In this document: in pieces, positions 1-11,527 of the stretch
Layout: each line of letters begins with the position of its first letter
Position numbering within the stretch: the stretch's first letter is position 1
Assembly (NCBI GenBank): GCA_036346225.1
Contig: JARFIW010000839.1
Span: forward strand, 299,001-363,000
Reading direction: 5' to 3'
DNA: 64,000 bases
Source of the DNA: Platerodrilus igneus
Lineage: Eukaryota > Arthropoda > Insecta > Coleoptera > Lycidae
Notes under the pieces: generated by a model
What the model saw: the letters and a program-made list of their open reading frames with translations, nothing else
What the model was told of the DNA's origin: nothing
Databases searched by the model: none
Made by a program: the position numbers and the translations under genes

Positions 1-2190
1 TATTTGGTTTAGATTAAGTTTGATCTGCAAACAGATTTCGACTTACCCCCCCACTTCTCATAGCTCTACCCAAGGAATAGACCCCTAGTTGTGTCGGAAG
101 ATTTTTGGAACAACAAGTATCACTGGCGCCCATGAGTGAAGCCAGCTACATATATAAAAAAAAATTCGTTTCACTGGCGCCTAAAAAAATACGTTTCAAA
201 CTTCTCTAACATGCTTGTTGTCTTTAGATTATGGTCACGCTTGTTAGACTTGTTTATGAAGTAGAGATAAGAATTCATGATTAATATCATGAACTGGAGA
301 TAATTCAAATTCAAATTTTGACAATCCCAACGGTACCGATTTTGTCTAGTAAAACCTTTTATTAAGTATAGTTTAAAGAAAGACCAATGTGCCGGTTTGC
401 CATTAACCAGTGTAGCTATATTTACCTATCCTTTTATTGCCTCGGTTGTTAGTTTAATTGGTCAACTACCCTGAACAGAAAATTTTGAGAAAGGGCAAAA
501 TTCTTCGAGCTCTAACCTCAAAAATGCTGAAATTGACAAATACATTTTATAAAACTAAAATCTTATTATAGCTTAGTTTACTCAAATATCCTACTAGGTT
601 ACAAAAGAAAACAAAATTGTACTTGCAGTTGGTTTTGTCATACAGTGCTTACAGAAATATCACTTTCATTGTAATTAACGGCATTACATATTTTCCGGTT
701 CTACTACACATCTACATTTATAACCAATCTTGACGTTGAAATATCGGTTTGCAAAGTACATTTATTTTTAATACATTAAAATGAGCAGATGATCTTGTAG
801 CAAGATTATGTATATTAATGTGATAAATCTTCGTTATACTTTATTATATATTTTTACTTCATAACTTATTCAAATTTTTATGTTACATATTACATGTCGT
901 CCTTATATAATAAAACAAGCTCCATACGTCATCTTCTCGATTCTTCTAGGTTCTATTTAAATAATTAGCCACTAGATGATGTAATAATTACCTTGATTTT
1001 GTGTTTCAATGAGGTATTAGTATAAAGTTATCGCGGTCACAAAAAATTTTTCACACTTTGTTAATAAACGAAACGGACTCCTATTATGACTCCTTTTTAC
1101 GACTCCTGTAATCTTACCTATTTTTATAGCTTTACCGGTAGTTTTGCTTCTTAGAATAGGACCGTTTCTTCATTCATACAAGATAATTGGTTTGTTGAGG
1201 TATATAATTTTTGACCTTTTTGAACTCTCTTGATAGGAAATGCCGTAAACTTGTTTTGGTTGATACCTTAAAGAAGATAATTCGAAAATAAATTTTTATA
1301 ATTTCTTTAAAGTAGATTGATGTAAATTAATGTATGCAGTTTATTAATGATAGACATAAACTTTAATTACTAAACTTAAAGCGGGCGTTTTTCTGTTTAC
1401 ATACGCGCAAAAACTTAAAGAATATTTACACACGGAAAATATGTTTTACATTATAAGTGCATAAAATGGTATATTTAAAACGTGTCTGCGGCAAATGCAT
1501 GAAACTTGGTAATATTCAGGAAAATAGAGTATTTATTTATACACGACTGAAAATAAATGAATAAACACAATCAGTAAATTTGAAATTTAACTTTGTTCTT
1601 AAATGGTATGTGTCCTTAGAGAGTGTTATTTTACACGAGAATCTCGTTTTATGTACTAATGGAATACGCTTATGCCTTAATACAGGGTAAAATCTACGTA
1701 TTGTAAATTATAATCTCTTACGTTTTGGATGACGTATTCTTTTCCACTTAATTTGGCGTGCAATGACCTCTCGTGATCTCATTATCACATAATTAAAGTT
1801 TTGGCGTTGTTGTCAACACTTATGTGCGCATCTGTGCGCGACGTATCCACGATTCAGTAGCAGCAATAATAGTAAAAAACCTTTACCCTTAATTGTTGCT
1901 GCAGCTGCCTCTATCCGTGCAACCAAATTCTCTCGAGAGTGTGCTTGGGTTTTACAAACTAAGCTCTTCCGAACAAATTGTATATAAGTTCCAGTATATA
2001 CAAAAATTTACTTAACTTAGTGATGCACTATATTTATGTTTTAATCCCAAGTCAAATAATTAAGTTGAAGCAGACGTTTCAAATTACATAATCATTTAGT
2101 TTTTTATGCTAATATCCTAATAAAGTACTACAATACCCACTGTGGTTTCCTAATGGTTTGGAATCGCATACATGTACACACACACACACT

Positions 2191-2226
<36 letters not shown>

Positions 2227-2859
2227 GATATATATTACTCATATTTAGACCAGGGTAGAAAATTAAATAATCACATCAAATAATTTTAATCACCGTGTAT
2301 AAGGAATTTCATTAAATAATACGCTTTATTAAAACCATGAAGCATAAATAAACTCGGTTGTTTCAGTAAAAATAAGAAATTTAAATTATTTATAAGACGA
2401 AGCAGTAGTAAAAAACTTTGCGTGTAATGTAATTATTCCTAAACAAAGAGAAATTACGTGCAAAGTTTATATTAATTAACCCTATTTTAAGTAACCGGTA
2501 GTAAAACAAAGTGTACATATAATAATTAATATTTAAGTTGTATTCGCTAAAAATGAAAAGGATAAAAATCAATTTTAATTGGAGTTAACTAAACCGTTAA
2601 TAACATATAATACCTATAGAAACTTGTAAAAACCCAAGATTAAAATACCACGGATTAAAGCTCTGAGAATTAATATTATTTTGAACACCTGCGTAGTTTA
2701 AATAACACATTCGGCGTAAATTTTGCAGATAATTAATGTTTCAAAGAATCTTGGGGAAAACGTCGCATAATAGTTACGAGAATTGCTAAAGCTGGTTATT
2801 TCACACTCCATGTGGACTAAAATAATCGATAATAAAGAATATCAAGTTGCACCAATAAG
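1..2859. other. No gene seen; AT-rich intergenic or intronic DNA
   Basis: No reading frame longer than 60 codons with recognisable content on either strand. The sequence is AT-rich, with a few simple runs and a CA/CG dinucleotide tract near 2175. Nothing here matched the LTR, Penelope or polymerase families found elsewhere in the window. Confidence 0.6.
2175..2226. repeat. (CA)n/(CG)n microsatellite
   Basis: About 50 bp of alternating CA with short CG and TA interruptions, followed by a few TA units. Alternating purine-pyrimidine of this kind is ordinary in insect DNA. Confidence 0.9.
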
Positions 2860-4277
2860 AACACGGTAGAGAAGGAAAGAGAAAATGCGTCAAGCAAAGA
2901 CACATATTGTAGAAGGCGGGATTTAAGCAACGTCACGGGGGTCACAATTGGTTAAAAATAGGATGCAAATATCAGAGGTAGAACAACAATTTCGGTACAA
3001 AATCAATTAATTTTTCTCGGACATGCTTGCGTGCCGTGTGGAAATTTTCTGAGATTTGAATGGGGCGAGTGAAAATTCGTAAAAATCGACGTGCGAGCAA
3101 CAGACTGGGAACATAGAATGAGGAATTCTTTAGAATTACCCGTTTTGGGGAACAGACCGACAGACAGGCTTTTTGCTATATATACCGAGATGAAGATAAA
3201 CAAGCTCTCTTAGACTTTTGACGATTCGGTGCGTTAAAAGCTCGTACATACGCGACTTGATTAAAGATGGTAAACCGTGCATTTTAGTTTGATTAAATAA
3301 TTTAAAGTTTGCTAGTATATTTTAGTGATTCAAAATAGCTTGTTATTTACGTGTTAACATGAATGTACTTCAGTGCACTTAGATACAAGGTAATAAAATT
3401 TAGTTTCACTGTACCAATTAGCAAAATTTACAACGACGAATGTATACACAAAAGTAGGCAGTTTTGGCATATATTGGTGACAGAAGCATGAAGTTATTTG
3501 CTATTTTTCGGGGGTGTTAATAATTAAATGGTTCAAATACGTGTCTGGATCCATGAAACAAGGGTCAGATAAACACAGATGAGTTCCGGAAAGGCCCAGA
3601 AACGACTTTGAATGGATGGTGATGGAGAAAATTTTAAAAGCGTAGAGAATCAGAAGCCGTAATTATAATCCTGTTGAATGGTGTGATTAACTAAAGAAAC
3701 GATACTTTGAAACGACGAGGACAGTAACCTTCAGGTAAATTATACTATTTTGTTTGACATTTTGTGTGTATTGAATGATTTTATAATTGATTTACTTTAA
3801 ATGGACATTAGTGAAATTGTTCTAACCATAAAAGTTTAATTTTAAGATGAAATTTGCTTGTTTAAGTAAAAGGGTATTTTGTTTTGATGTTCGGGAATAT
3901 GATGAAACTTTGGGTATGTCTTTGAGCTCAATTAGACAAACCTGGTTAATTAACGTAAAGGGTGGTAGATGCTCCTTTGTACTCAGACTCCGGTCTGCTT
4001 ATATTGTTATATTAATTAGTAGGCATCCAACAAGGACTTGAATTCTGGATGCACGTTAAAGTGATAATAAAATTAATTTTGAAATTCCTTTTAAAAACTG
4101 AATTTTATGCTGAAATTTAATTTGAAAATTTAATGTATTCTGAATATTGATGTAAATAGAGTTAACGTTGATGTTTGTGGTAGGAATGTGTTTAATTTTT
4201 ATGAATGAGGAGATTTATAAAATTAGGTGAGCAGCCGAGTCGAAAAGCGTAGTTCACTGATGATTGAGGTTTCACAG

Positions 4278-4279
<2 letters not shown>
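2860..4279 (+). repeat. Gypsy-type LTR, solo or truncated (copy 1)
   Basis: Aligns by eye along most of its length with the reverse complement of 47706-49146. Shared blocks include the AGCAACGTCAC segment near 2929, the GGGAACATAGAATG segment near 3107, a TATA box at 3177, a splice-donor-like CCTTCAGGTAA at 3729, the GAGCTCAATTAGAC segment near 3923, the GAGTTAACGTTGATGTTTG block near 4160 and the AGCAGCCGAG block near 4230. It ends CACAGCA at 4279, directly followed by (AT)n. No gag or pol follows, so it is a solo LTR or a fragment cut at the microsatellite. The left boundary is approximate. Confidence 0.75.
3177..3211 (+). promoter_or_regulatory. LTR core promoter: TATA box and GCTCTCTT start motif
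   Basis: TATATA at 3177 is followed 27 bp later by GCTCTCTT at 3204. The same two motifs with the same 27-28 bp spacing occur in the LTR copies at 48823-48860 (minus) and 5538-5572. The spacing fits an RNA polymerase II TATA box and start site, so GCTCTCTT would mark the beginning of the R region. Confidence 0.55.

Positions 4280-4318
<39 letters not shown>
4280..4318. repeat. (TA)n microsatellite
   Basis: Pure AT repeat immediately after the CACAGCA end of LTR copy 1. Confidence 0.95.
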
Positions 4319-4323
<5 letters not shown>

Positions 4324-4381
4324 TATTTTAGGTGGTTAATTACACTAGGTAAGTTGATAAATACTATCGTATTACGAGGTA

Positions 4382-4592
4382 TAAGATGAAATAATAACTT
4401 AGACATTTTATGCAAAGCCCAAATAATCATTTCAAATCGAGCTAGTAATTGAAAGATGGAAATTATAAGGTCTTAGACAGCGCTTGAACCTGTATCTTGT
4501 CCAAGACCTTATATTTTCCATCTTTCAATTACTAGCTCGAATTGAAATGATTATTTGGGCTTTGCATAAAAGTCTAAGTTATTATTTCATCT
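4382..4592. repeat. Short perfect-type hairpin (inverted repeat with tiny loop)
   Basis: Arms of about 95 bp (4382-4481 and 4498-4592) are near-exact reverse complements: AAGATGAAATAATAACTTAGAC on the left pairs with its complement on the right. The central loop is about 15-20 bp around 4482-4500. The hairpin sits between two (TA)n tracts (4280-4318 and 4604-4637). It has no coding content. Confidence 0.85.
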
Positions 4593-4601
4593 TCTTCACT
4601 G

Positions 4602-4603
<2 letters not shown>

Positions 4604-4637
<34 letters not shown>
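4604..4637. repeat. (TA)n microsatellite
   Basis: Pure TA repeat on the right side of the 4.4-kb hairpin. Confidence 0.95.
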
Positions 4638-4643
<6 letters not shown>

Positions 4644-5129
4644 GGATTCAAAGGGTTAAATTTGGGGTAAACAATACAATTTCGACCACCCTGTATAGAG
4701 AAAAGAACTATTTATTTACGCGCAAAATTTATTTAATTCATTTAGAGAGAATGGACATGTATGGACGTATTTTTATAATCAATAATGGTATGTTAGAAAA
4801 GACATTAAGAAAACCAGTTTTAAACCAAATATAATACGCATAATTAATTTTAATTTATTTTAATTCAACAAGTGAAAGCAGTAGAAAACCCACTAGGGTA
4901 AGGAAAATCAATAATCCCAAGGCAAAAGGTTTCTTTGTAACAAACACACGTCAGTTTTATCGCATACTACGAAATATAAACTCAAAGAATTGTTGTTTTA
5001 AACGGTCGAACACCTGTATTTTTAAAAGGTTACGTTCGTCGAAATTATAAGCATAATAAGACCGGACTTCGTAAAAAATATTTTCAACCGTCAGTTGGTT
5101 CGAATAACAAGCTAAACAAAGTTCTTAAA
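4638..5129. other. No gene seen
   Basis: AT-rich DNA with no recognisable reading frame. A short CACCCTGTATA, the same tip motif seen in the foldback element at 8.7-10.6 kb, occurs near 4689. Confidence 0.5.
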
Positions 5130-6330
5130 GAGCGAAGGAATTGCACGATAGATTATTTGATACAGATAGAGACAGGTATAAAAGGGCTGATATTTAAAAC
5201 GGACGTACTAATCCACGTGGAGTGAACATGAGCTGTCAGCAATATCGATTTTCTATAACACAAGTGGGGTTTTGAATGCGACAGCAGACATGCAACAGAC
5301 AGAGATAAAAATATTACAGGCAGAGTTTATAACAACACAGAATAGTATTATTGGTTAGGAACGGATAGTTTCCAAACGTACAAACACGCGACAGATAGGA
5401 GCGATTTCAATACGTGCGGCACGTAGGACGGCGTAAATTTCAGGAATTTCAACACGGTTATATCAAAATTTGCAGAATTATTTATTTCAAAATAAGCTTT
5501 TCGCGTAAAGTGTGTCCGGGAGGTAGCATTGGAAGGATATAAATGTTCTAGCTGAAGTAGATGGGCTCTCTTTGTTCTCTGTGTTTTCTGGTCGCTTTTA
5601 TACTACAATACTACAATAGACCAACCTTATAGTAGAGTTTTGTTATGCGAGTATTAGCTATGTTCATTGTACAGTAAATATAGTGCTAGCAGTGTAACTT
5701 AGTAGTATTGGCCTTCGATTTATTAACGTGCGATACGTGTAGTGAATTAAATTAATAGAGGTCCGACTACTACTAAACCAAGCTAAAATCAATAAATAGA
5801 ATCATAATATATCAAACAACCAGGAGGGTAGGCTGTTATGGAATGGTACTTTGAAACAAGGCGCTTGGCGAATAATTGGGGTTGTCGTCTGTGAATTCGC
5901 TCTGTAGCACAGCGCATGGGCACGAAGCTGAAATGACTGGTGATTGTCGTCGAAGCAATGGACGCATGAAACAATTTCCAGGTAACTTATTTGAAATTTC
6001 TGTTGTTTGATAAACTTTTGTAAAATTTTGGTGCTGTGTGATTGAATTTTGGGGTTTATTTATGGTTATATAAACTTATTGGAAAACATACATGTACTGG
6101 ACAATTTATTGGGATTTAAATATTGAAAAGGGGTGTATTTTAAACTTACTATGTTTTATTCTGAATATAAATTGAATTGTAAAGGGTAAACGGGTCTATT
6201 AATTTTGTATTAATTTATGCAAGGTAAAAGGCATATATTAAATAAACTGGGTATTATGAGCACACTATACTCCGGTGTACAATTAATTTAGGGTATTATG
6301 TGAGGCCCATCTACTCATATTTATTAAACT
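5130..6330 (+). repeat. Probable diverged gypsy-type LTR (copy 3)
   Basis: Overall identity to LTR copies 1 and 2 is not obvious, but three ordered signals are shared: TATAAA at 5538, GCTCTCTT at 5565 (27 bp downstream, as in the other copies) and a splice-donor-like CCAGGTAACTTAT at 5978. The stretch between TATA and donor is shorter (about 417 bp against 531-546 bp). Boundaries are guesses. It could also be an unrelated promoter-like region. Confidence 0.35.
5538..5572 (+). promoter_or_regulatory. TATA box and GCTCTCTT start motif of LTR-like copy 3
   Basis: TATAAA at 5538-5543 and GCTCTCTT at 5565-5572, with the same spacing as in LTR copies 1 and 2. That the pair recurs in otherwise diverged sequence argues for function. 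Confidence 0.45.
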
Positions 6331-6529
6331 TGTTTGCAAATAATTAGAAAAGCAAAGACTTTAAAAACATACCACATTTTGAGTTTGGAATTAATGTACC
6401 AAACTGTTTTATACATGAGAATAACTTATCTGTAAATAGCGGTAAATAAAAGATTGTATGATTGTTGTATTATTTGGCGATTTTATTAAATGATGTGCCA
6501 GTGTGAAGGAAGAATGGTTTTATATTTAG

Positions 6530-6601
6530 GTATCCGAAAAGATTCACAGCTGAGCTAGCCAGGGAAGCTGCTGAAGAGTTTGTGAAGCAGAAAGTAACCG
6601 G
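6530..6601 (+). CDS. Candidate internal exon of a host gene (unknown)
   Basis: A 72-bp open segment is bounded by a pyrimidine/T-rich TTTATATTTAG acceptor (AG at 6528-6529) and a strong donor GG|GTAAG at 6602. Read from the second base it encodes a charged, helix-like peptide of 23 residues (for example RFTAELAREAAEEFVKQ) with no stop. Base composition is clearly richer in G and C than the surrounding DNA. No family is recognised. It could be chance, but acceptor, donor, length divisible by 3 and amino acid usage all point to an exon. Confidence 0.45.
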
Positions 6602-6696
6602 GTAAGAAATTTTGTTTGAAAATTTGTTGTGCATCTTAAAAATACAGCTAATCGTATTGTACTAAAGGTGTTATAAGTCTGTATAGTGTGGTAGTT

Positions 6697-8293
6697 TTAT
6701 AGAAGTTTGGAATTATTTTTATTCTTTATTATTGTCATAAGGTAGGAATAAATATTGTTTAAATTTTGTGTGTCGGTTCTTTTATTTATAGGGTTGTCTT
6801 CTAGAGAAATCGCGATCATTTCAAGAAATAAACGCTTTCTATAGTTTGTTTCTCTGAATATAATTTTGGTGACATTATAATTCATTACATGACCCGTATC
6901 AATTACATGGGAAGCAAGCGCGCATGTTTTGTTGTTAAGTTTGCAATCACTTTTGTGTGAGGTTAGTCTTGCAGATAACTACCTTGATGTATGACCAACA
7001 TACCTACCACTACAGTTATGACAGGGTATACTGTAGACTACTCCTGATTGTCGGAGTGTAGGTGTGTGGTCTTTAAGACTACTATATAATACCCTATCTA
7101 AAGTTATAACTGGTTGTTTGATAAGCTTTATGTTTGGAAGATCCTTAAAAAGATGTTTTAATTTATCGATAAGTTTATCAATGTGTGGAAGTGCGATAAA
7201 CATTGTAGGAGACGTGGAGTTGGTATTAGTGTCTGTAGTATTGTTGGAGAAAGTTTCAATTATTGTGGTATTTTTTCTTGCAGTTGTGTTGAAAATTAGT
7301 TTGTTGATTAGAGGCTTCGGATATGAATTAGTAAGTAGTAGGTTTCTGAGTAATAATAAATTTTTGTATCGCAGGGTAGGGTGTGTAACAGATTCAAATT
7401 TTCGTTTTAGGCCTAAAACTGTGTTGATTTTCATGCTTAACGGATGAAATGAGTAATAATTCAAATACCTACCAGAAGATATCGGTTTGCGATACCAGTC
7501 TGTAATTAATATATTATCAGTGCGTAACACTTTCATATCTAAAAAAGGTATTGAGTAATTTGATTCCTTTTCTATGGTAAATTGTATGGCAGGATTGTAG
7601 CTATTGAATATTTGAAGTACGTATTGCTCACTATCAGAAGGTACACAACAAATCAAATCATCAACGTACTTTTTGATGAATGGAAATTCGAAATGAAATT
7701 TGGTGATTCGGTCGTTTAGTAGATCATCCATAACATATTGTGCAATTATGGGAGATACTCTGGCTCTCATGGGAGTACCTAGTGTTTGTTTGTAAAATTG
7801 GTTATTGAATGAAAAGTACGTTGTATCAAATAAAAAAAATATATGCTTAAGAAAATTTGTTTTTGTAGTTTTACAATTATTTTGAATAGTCTCCCAATGT
7901 GATTCAATGCTGTTTTTGGCCAAGTCTACTGAAATATTGCTGAACAACGAAATAACATCTAAACTAATGATAACAAAACCTTGGGGTATCTCCAAGTTAT
8001 TGATGAAAGCTGCAAACTGAAAAGAGTCTTGGACATAATACGGATTCGAGGTATTGTATGACGCTGTAAGGATTTTAGTGACTATTTCAGATATTTTACA
8101 ATTGGGTGCAGATATGGATGAAATTATGGGCCGTAGGGTAAGTATAGGCTTATGAATTTTTGGTAGTCCGTAAAATTTAGGTGAGATGGAATTGTAGATT
8201 ATTAATTGTGAGGCTTCGTCAGAATTTAGGTTCTTATTTTTCTTGAGTTCTGTTATAATTTTATTAGACTTTTGTTGGATAGTATTAGTTGGG
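6697..8293 (-). pseudogene. Penelope-like element ORF: reverse transcriptase and GIY-YIG nuclease, one internal stop
   Basis: Penelope-like retroelements copy their RNA with an RT related to telomerase and open the target with a GIY-YIG endonuclease. From the N-terminal side, this frame has the FYGLPKIHK motif, the catalytic-Asp block SLDVISLF, GTPMRARVSPIIA, and the catalytic KYVDDLI, then a linker and the nuclease start VYSIPCHNCSGRYVGHTSR. An in-frame TAG at 6979-6981 splits the nuclease; the frame then continues to 6697 with the family-typical ETNYRKRLFLEM and NKRTDTQNL segments. The 5' part of the ORF is missing: upstream of about 8293 the DNA is an inverted copy of its own 3' part. The GTPMRAR block deviates from the usual GTPMGSP, so RT activity is doubtful. 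Confidence 0.9.
7004..7353 (-). repeat. Penelope inverted arm 1 (within the ORF 3' part)
   Basis: This 350-bp segment of the Penelope coding region, up to the GIY-YIG start, is repeated in reverse complement at 8294-8643. The spacer between the arms is 940 bp and holds the RT core. Confidence 0.9.
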
Positions 8294-8643
8294 TTACTCA
8301 GAAACCTACTACTTACTAATTCATATCCGAAGCCTCTAATCAACAAAATAATTTTCAACACAACTACAAGAAAAAATACCACAATAATTGAAACTTTCTC
8401 CAACAATACTACAGACACTAATACCAACTCCACGTCTCCTACAATGTTTATCGCACTTCCATACATTGATAAACTTACCGATAAATTAAAACATCTTTTT
8501 AAGGATCTTCCAAACATAAAGCTTATCAAAAAACCAGTTATAACTTTAGATAGGGTATTATATAGTAGTCTTAAAGACCACACACCTACACTCCGACAAT
8601 CAGGAGTAGTCTACAGTGTACCCTGTCATAACTGTAGTGGTAG
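8294..8643 (+). repeat. Penelope inverted arm 2
   Basis: Reverse-complement copy of 7004-7353 with a few substitutions. On the + strand it encodes the region between RT and nuclease (NLLLTNSYPKPLINK) through SVPCHNCSG. On the minus strand it yields an open but meaningless frame that would be fused to the true RT frame. Inverted partial copies at the 5' side are known in Penelope elements and are thought to arise during target-primed reverse transcription. Confidence 0.9.
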
Positions 8644-8715
8644 CCCGATTTGTATTCGTCAATAGACTCTATTATTTTCATAGAGTTTGTTTACAGATAC
8701 ATCTTATTTTATACA

Positions 8716-10610
8716 CAGGGTGAGTTTTTAGTGTGGCAACTGTCGATAACTCCGTTATTATAAAAGCTACGTAAACCAAATTTGGAGCCATATTAGACAT
8801 GCTTAAAGTGCACATTTTAAAAATATTTGGAAGCATACAGGGTGTTTCATAATTCCAGGGCATATTAAACTTATATTTTTTTAAATGGAACACCCTATAT
8901 ATTATTACATTTTTGGAAAGCCCATGAAAAGAGCTTTAATTTGGTATCAAATTGTATCTGGTTATTCCTTTTAGTTTTTGAGATATTCAACTGTTTTTAG
9001 AAAAAATGGCCCTCATTAGATACATTGCCACTGCACTAATACACAACTTATGTTAATTTTCAAGATGCAAAAAATTTTACTATATACCATAGTATATTTG
9101 TAATTATCACTTTTTTGAAATTTCTTCACAGTATACAGGGTGTGTCAGGTTTCGCAAAATGCAATTTTCAAATTTTTTTTTAAATGGCACCCTACCAATT
9201 TTATTGCTACAATGGATAGTTCATTAAGTGTTCTTTCATTTTTGTTAAGCATTCCCTATACCTAAATCCATTACTTTCTGAGATATTTTTGATTTTCTTC
9301 AAATTTTAATAATGTTTTTCATTTACATAACTAAAAATAACTTACTACTGGAAAATATTATAAAACAATTAATACATGTTGATTAACAATTAACTACACT
9401 TATCCAATAACAATTTTCACTAAAGATATAACAACCTACAATAATACGCTATCAACAGAATTCTGCCAGATCAACAATATGCATTTTATAGAAAATGTTC
9501 AAACAGGAAATCAGGCAGGCTTTGAAAAATATAAAAAATACTATCAAAATGTTATTTAGGTTTATTAATTGTAGTGTGTTGTCATTTAACACATTATCAG
9601 TTCTGTTTTAAATGTAATCTTTGAAAAAGTTTTCAAAATAAATTTTACAGTGGAAGAACAAATAAATATGATTTGGGTATTGGGAGCAAGTTTAAGAAAC
9701 TTCCTACTTGCATCAATAATATACCAAGAGAGATATCCTGTTAAAGGACAACACACTACAATTAATAAACCTAAATGACATTTTTATTGTAATTGTTATA
9801 TTTTTCAAAGCCTGCCTGATTTCCTGTTTGAACATTTTCTATAAAATGCATATTGTTGATCTGGCAGAATTCTGTTGATGGCATATTATTGTAGGTTGTT
9901 ATATCTTTAGTGAAAATTGTTATTGGATAAGTGTATTTAATTGTTAATCAACATGTATTAATTGTTTTATAATATTTTCCAATAGTAAGTTATTTTTAGT
10001 TATGTAAATTAAAAACATTCTTAAAATTTCAAGAAAATCAAAAATATCTCAGAAAGTTATGGATTTAGGTATAGGGAATATTTAACAAAAATGAAAGGAC
10101 ACTTAATGAACTATCCATTGTAGCAATAAAATTGGTAGGGTGCCACGTAAAAAAAATTTGAAAATTGCATTTTGCGAAACCTGACACACCCTGTATACTG
10201 TGAAGAAATTTCAAAAAAGTAATAATTAAAAATATACTATGGTATATAGTAAAATATTCTGCATCTTGAAAATTAACATAAGTTGTGTATTAGTGCAGTG
10301 GCAATGTATCTAATTAGGGTCATTTTTTCTAAAAACAGTTGAATATCTCAAAAACTAAAAGGAATAGACAGATATAATTTGATATCATATTAAAGCTCTT
10401 TTTATGGGCTTTTCAAAAATGTAATAATATATAGGGTGTTCCATTAAAAAAAAAATAAGTTTAATTTGCCCTGGAATTATGAAACACCCTGTATGCTTCC
10501 AAATATTTTTAAAATGTGCACTTTAGGCATGCCTAATATCCCTTCAAATTTGGTTTACTTAGCTTTTATAATGACGGAGTTATCGACCGTTGCCACACTA
10601 AAAACTCACC

Positions 10611-10613
<3 letters not shown>
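8716..10613. mobile_element. Foldback DNA transposon with long inverted arms and nested CAGGGTG tips
   Basis: Arms of about 875 bp (8716-9591 and 9739-10613) are reverse complements of each other, starting CAGGGTGAG and ending CTCACCCTG. Within each arm the tip motif recurs at mirrored places: 8838 and 10485-10491, then 9136 and 10187-10193. The loop of about 147 bp carries a small helix-turn-helix frame. The right end abuts (TA)n. A target duplication cannot be defined because both flanks are AT-rich. The family is not certain; a cut-and-paste DNA transposon that lost most of its transposase is the simplest reading. Confidence 0.8.
9644..9778 (+). pseudogene. Helix-turn-helix fragment resembling DUF4817, in the foldback loop
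   Basis: An open frame reading VEEQINMIWVLGASL, then LLASIIYQERYP, followed by TGA at 9776-9778. The layout (acidic start, MI-V-G, A-x-x-Y-x-ERYP) is what the DUF4817 helix-turn-helix domain of insect transposon proteins looks like. An ATG is present at 9668. Only the N-terminal domain is left; the catalytic DDE part is absent. It spans the inner end of the right arm, so its last 13 codons lie in the repeat. Confidence 0.55.

Positions 10614-10649
<36 letters not shown>
10613..10649. repeat. (TA)n microsatellite
   Basis: TA repeat between the foldback element and the next Penelope-derived block. Confidence 0.95.
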
Positions 10650-10650
<1 letters not shown>

Positions 10651-10738
10651 TAAATTTGGTAACGACCTTGCCATCTAAGTGTATATAATTAGTTTTGGGT
10701 TTTAGGTCAGCAGAATTGAAGAGTTCTCTTTTTATAAA

Positions 10739-10774
10739 CTCAAGCTTTCGAAATTTATTTTCCATTTTCAAGAG
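10739..10774 (-). ncRNA. Candidate hammerhead-like ribozyme motif in Penelope end (copy a)
   Basis: On the minus strand: CTCTTGAAAATGG, a short stem-loop, then CGAAAGCTTGAG. The GAAA after the stem and the flanking TGAA fit the hammerhead layout reported for Penelope terminal repeats. The CTGATGA box is degenerate, so cleavage activity is unlikely or at least unproven. Confidence 0.35.
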
Positions 10775-11229
10775 TACTAAAAGTAAATACAAATGAATTA
10801 GTTACGTGAACAAGGTTGACTAAAAGCTAAAAATTATAATTAACTGATACTTACTAAAGTGAGATAAGATACAATTGGACGATCAATAATAATGTACAGT
10901 GTATAAGGGTATGGTATAATTAAATTTAAAATATAAATAATACTAATTATATCATCAAAAGGTAAAAATTTTGATTATGATGTATACTGTCTTTAAATTT
11001 AATTTTGTAAATAGTTGTTTATATGAGAATTTTTTGTTTGGGAAAGGTATCTTTATATGTATTAATTAAACGCATTAATTGTAATGACATTTTTGTAAAT
11101 ATATTACATTTTAAAAATATTTTTATCAATTTATTTAGTTATCTTTATAATTTTTTGTGCGAGTATGGTTGTTAGCAAAATAATATTATAACTTAATTAT
11201 TTATTTCTTAATTTTTTATTTTCAAATAC

Positions 11230-11527
11230 ATTTTTTTAAATTTAGAAGGTAGGTATATATAGAACTCAAGTCTCCAATGTCGGTTTTTTTATTAAGTGTA
11301 TTAGAATTTTGATAGATGTAACACATTTCAAGAAATTCGCGTTTTAATTTATTATTTTCTATATGTAAAATTTTTGGAGTGTTAAAATCAATTTTGTGGT
11401 TGGTGGTATTTACGTTTGTTGATAGAGCAGTTGAATTTGGTTTAGTGCGTATATCACTTTGGTGCTGTGTTAACCGTTGTTTGAGGTTTTGTGAACTTTG
11501 CCCAATGTATATATTGGGGCAATTAAT
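11230..11527 (-). pseudogene. Penelope-like GIY-YIG endonuclease fragment
   Basis: The minus-strand frame starts NCPNIYIGQSSQNLKQRLTQ, the classic YIGQ-x-R-LTQHxSDI nuclease core, and goes on through STALS, a KREFLEM block and NKKTDIGDLSSIYTYL at its end. The RT part is missing. It is a different family from the copy at 6697-8293, where the same position reads RYVGHTSR. It lies in the loop between two inverted Penelope arms. Confidence 0.85.

Noticed and set aside
3847..4041. 64-codon ORF
   Set aside because: Inside LTR copy 1 and not kept in the related LTR copy 2.
7064..7447. Plus-strand ORF of 127 codons
   Set aside because: Antisense shadow of the Penelope ORF; the peptide is hydrophobic only because of the complement of a T/A-rich coding strand.
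8303..8583. N-terminal 95 residues of the long minus-strand ORF 6979-8583
   Set aside because: They are the antisense of an inverted Penelope arm, not a real protein domain.
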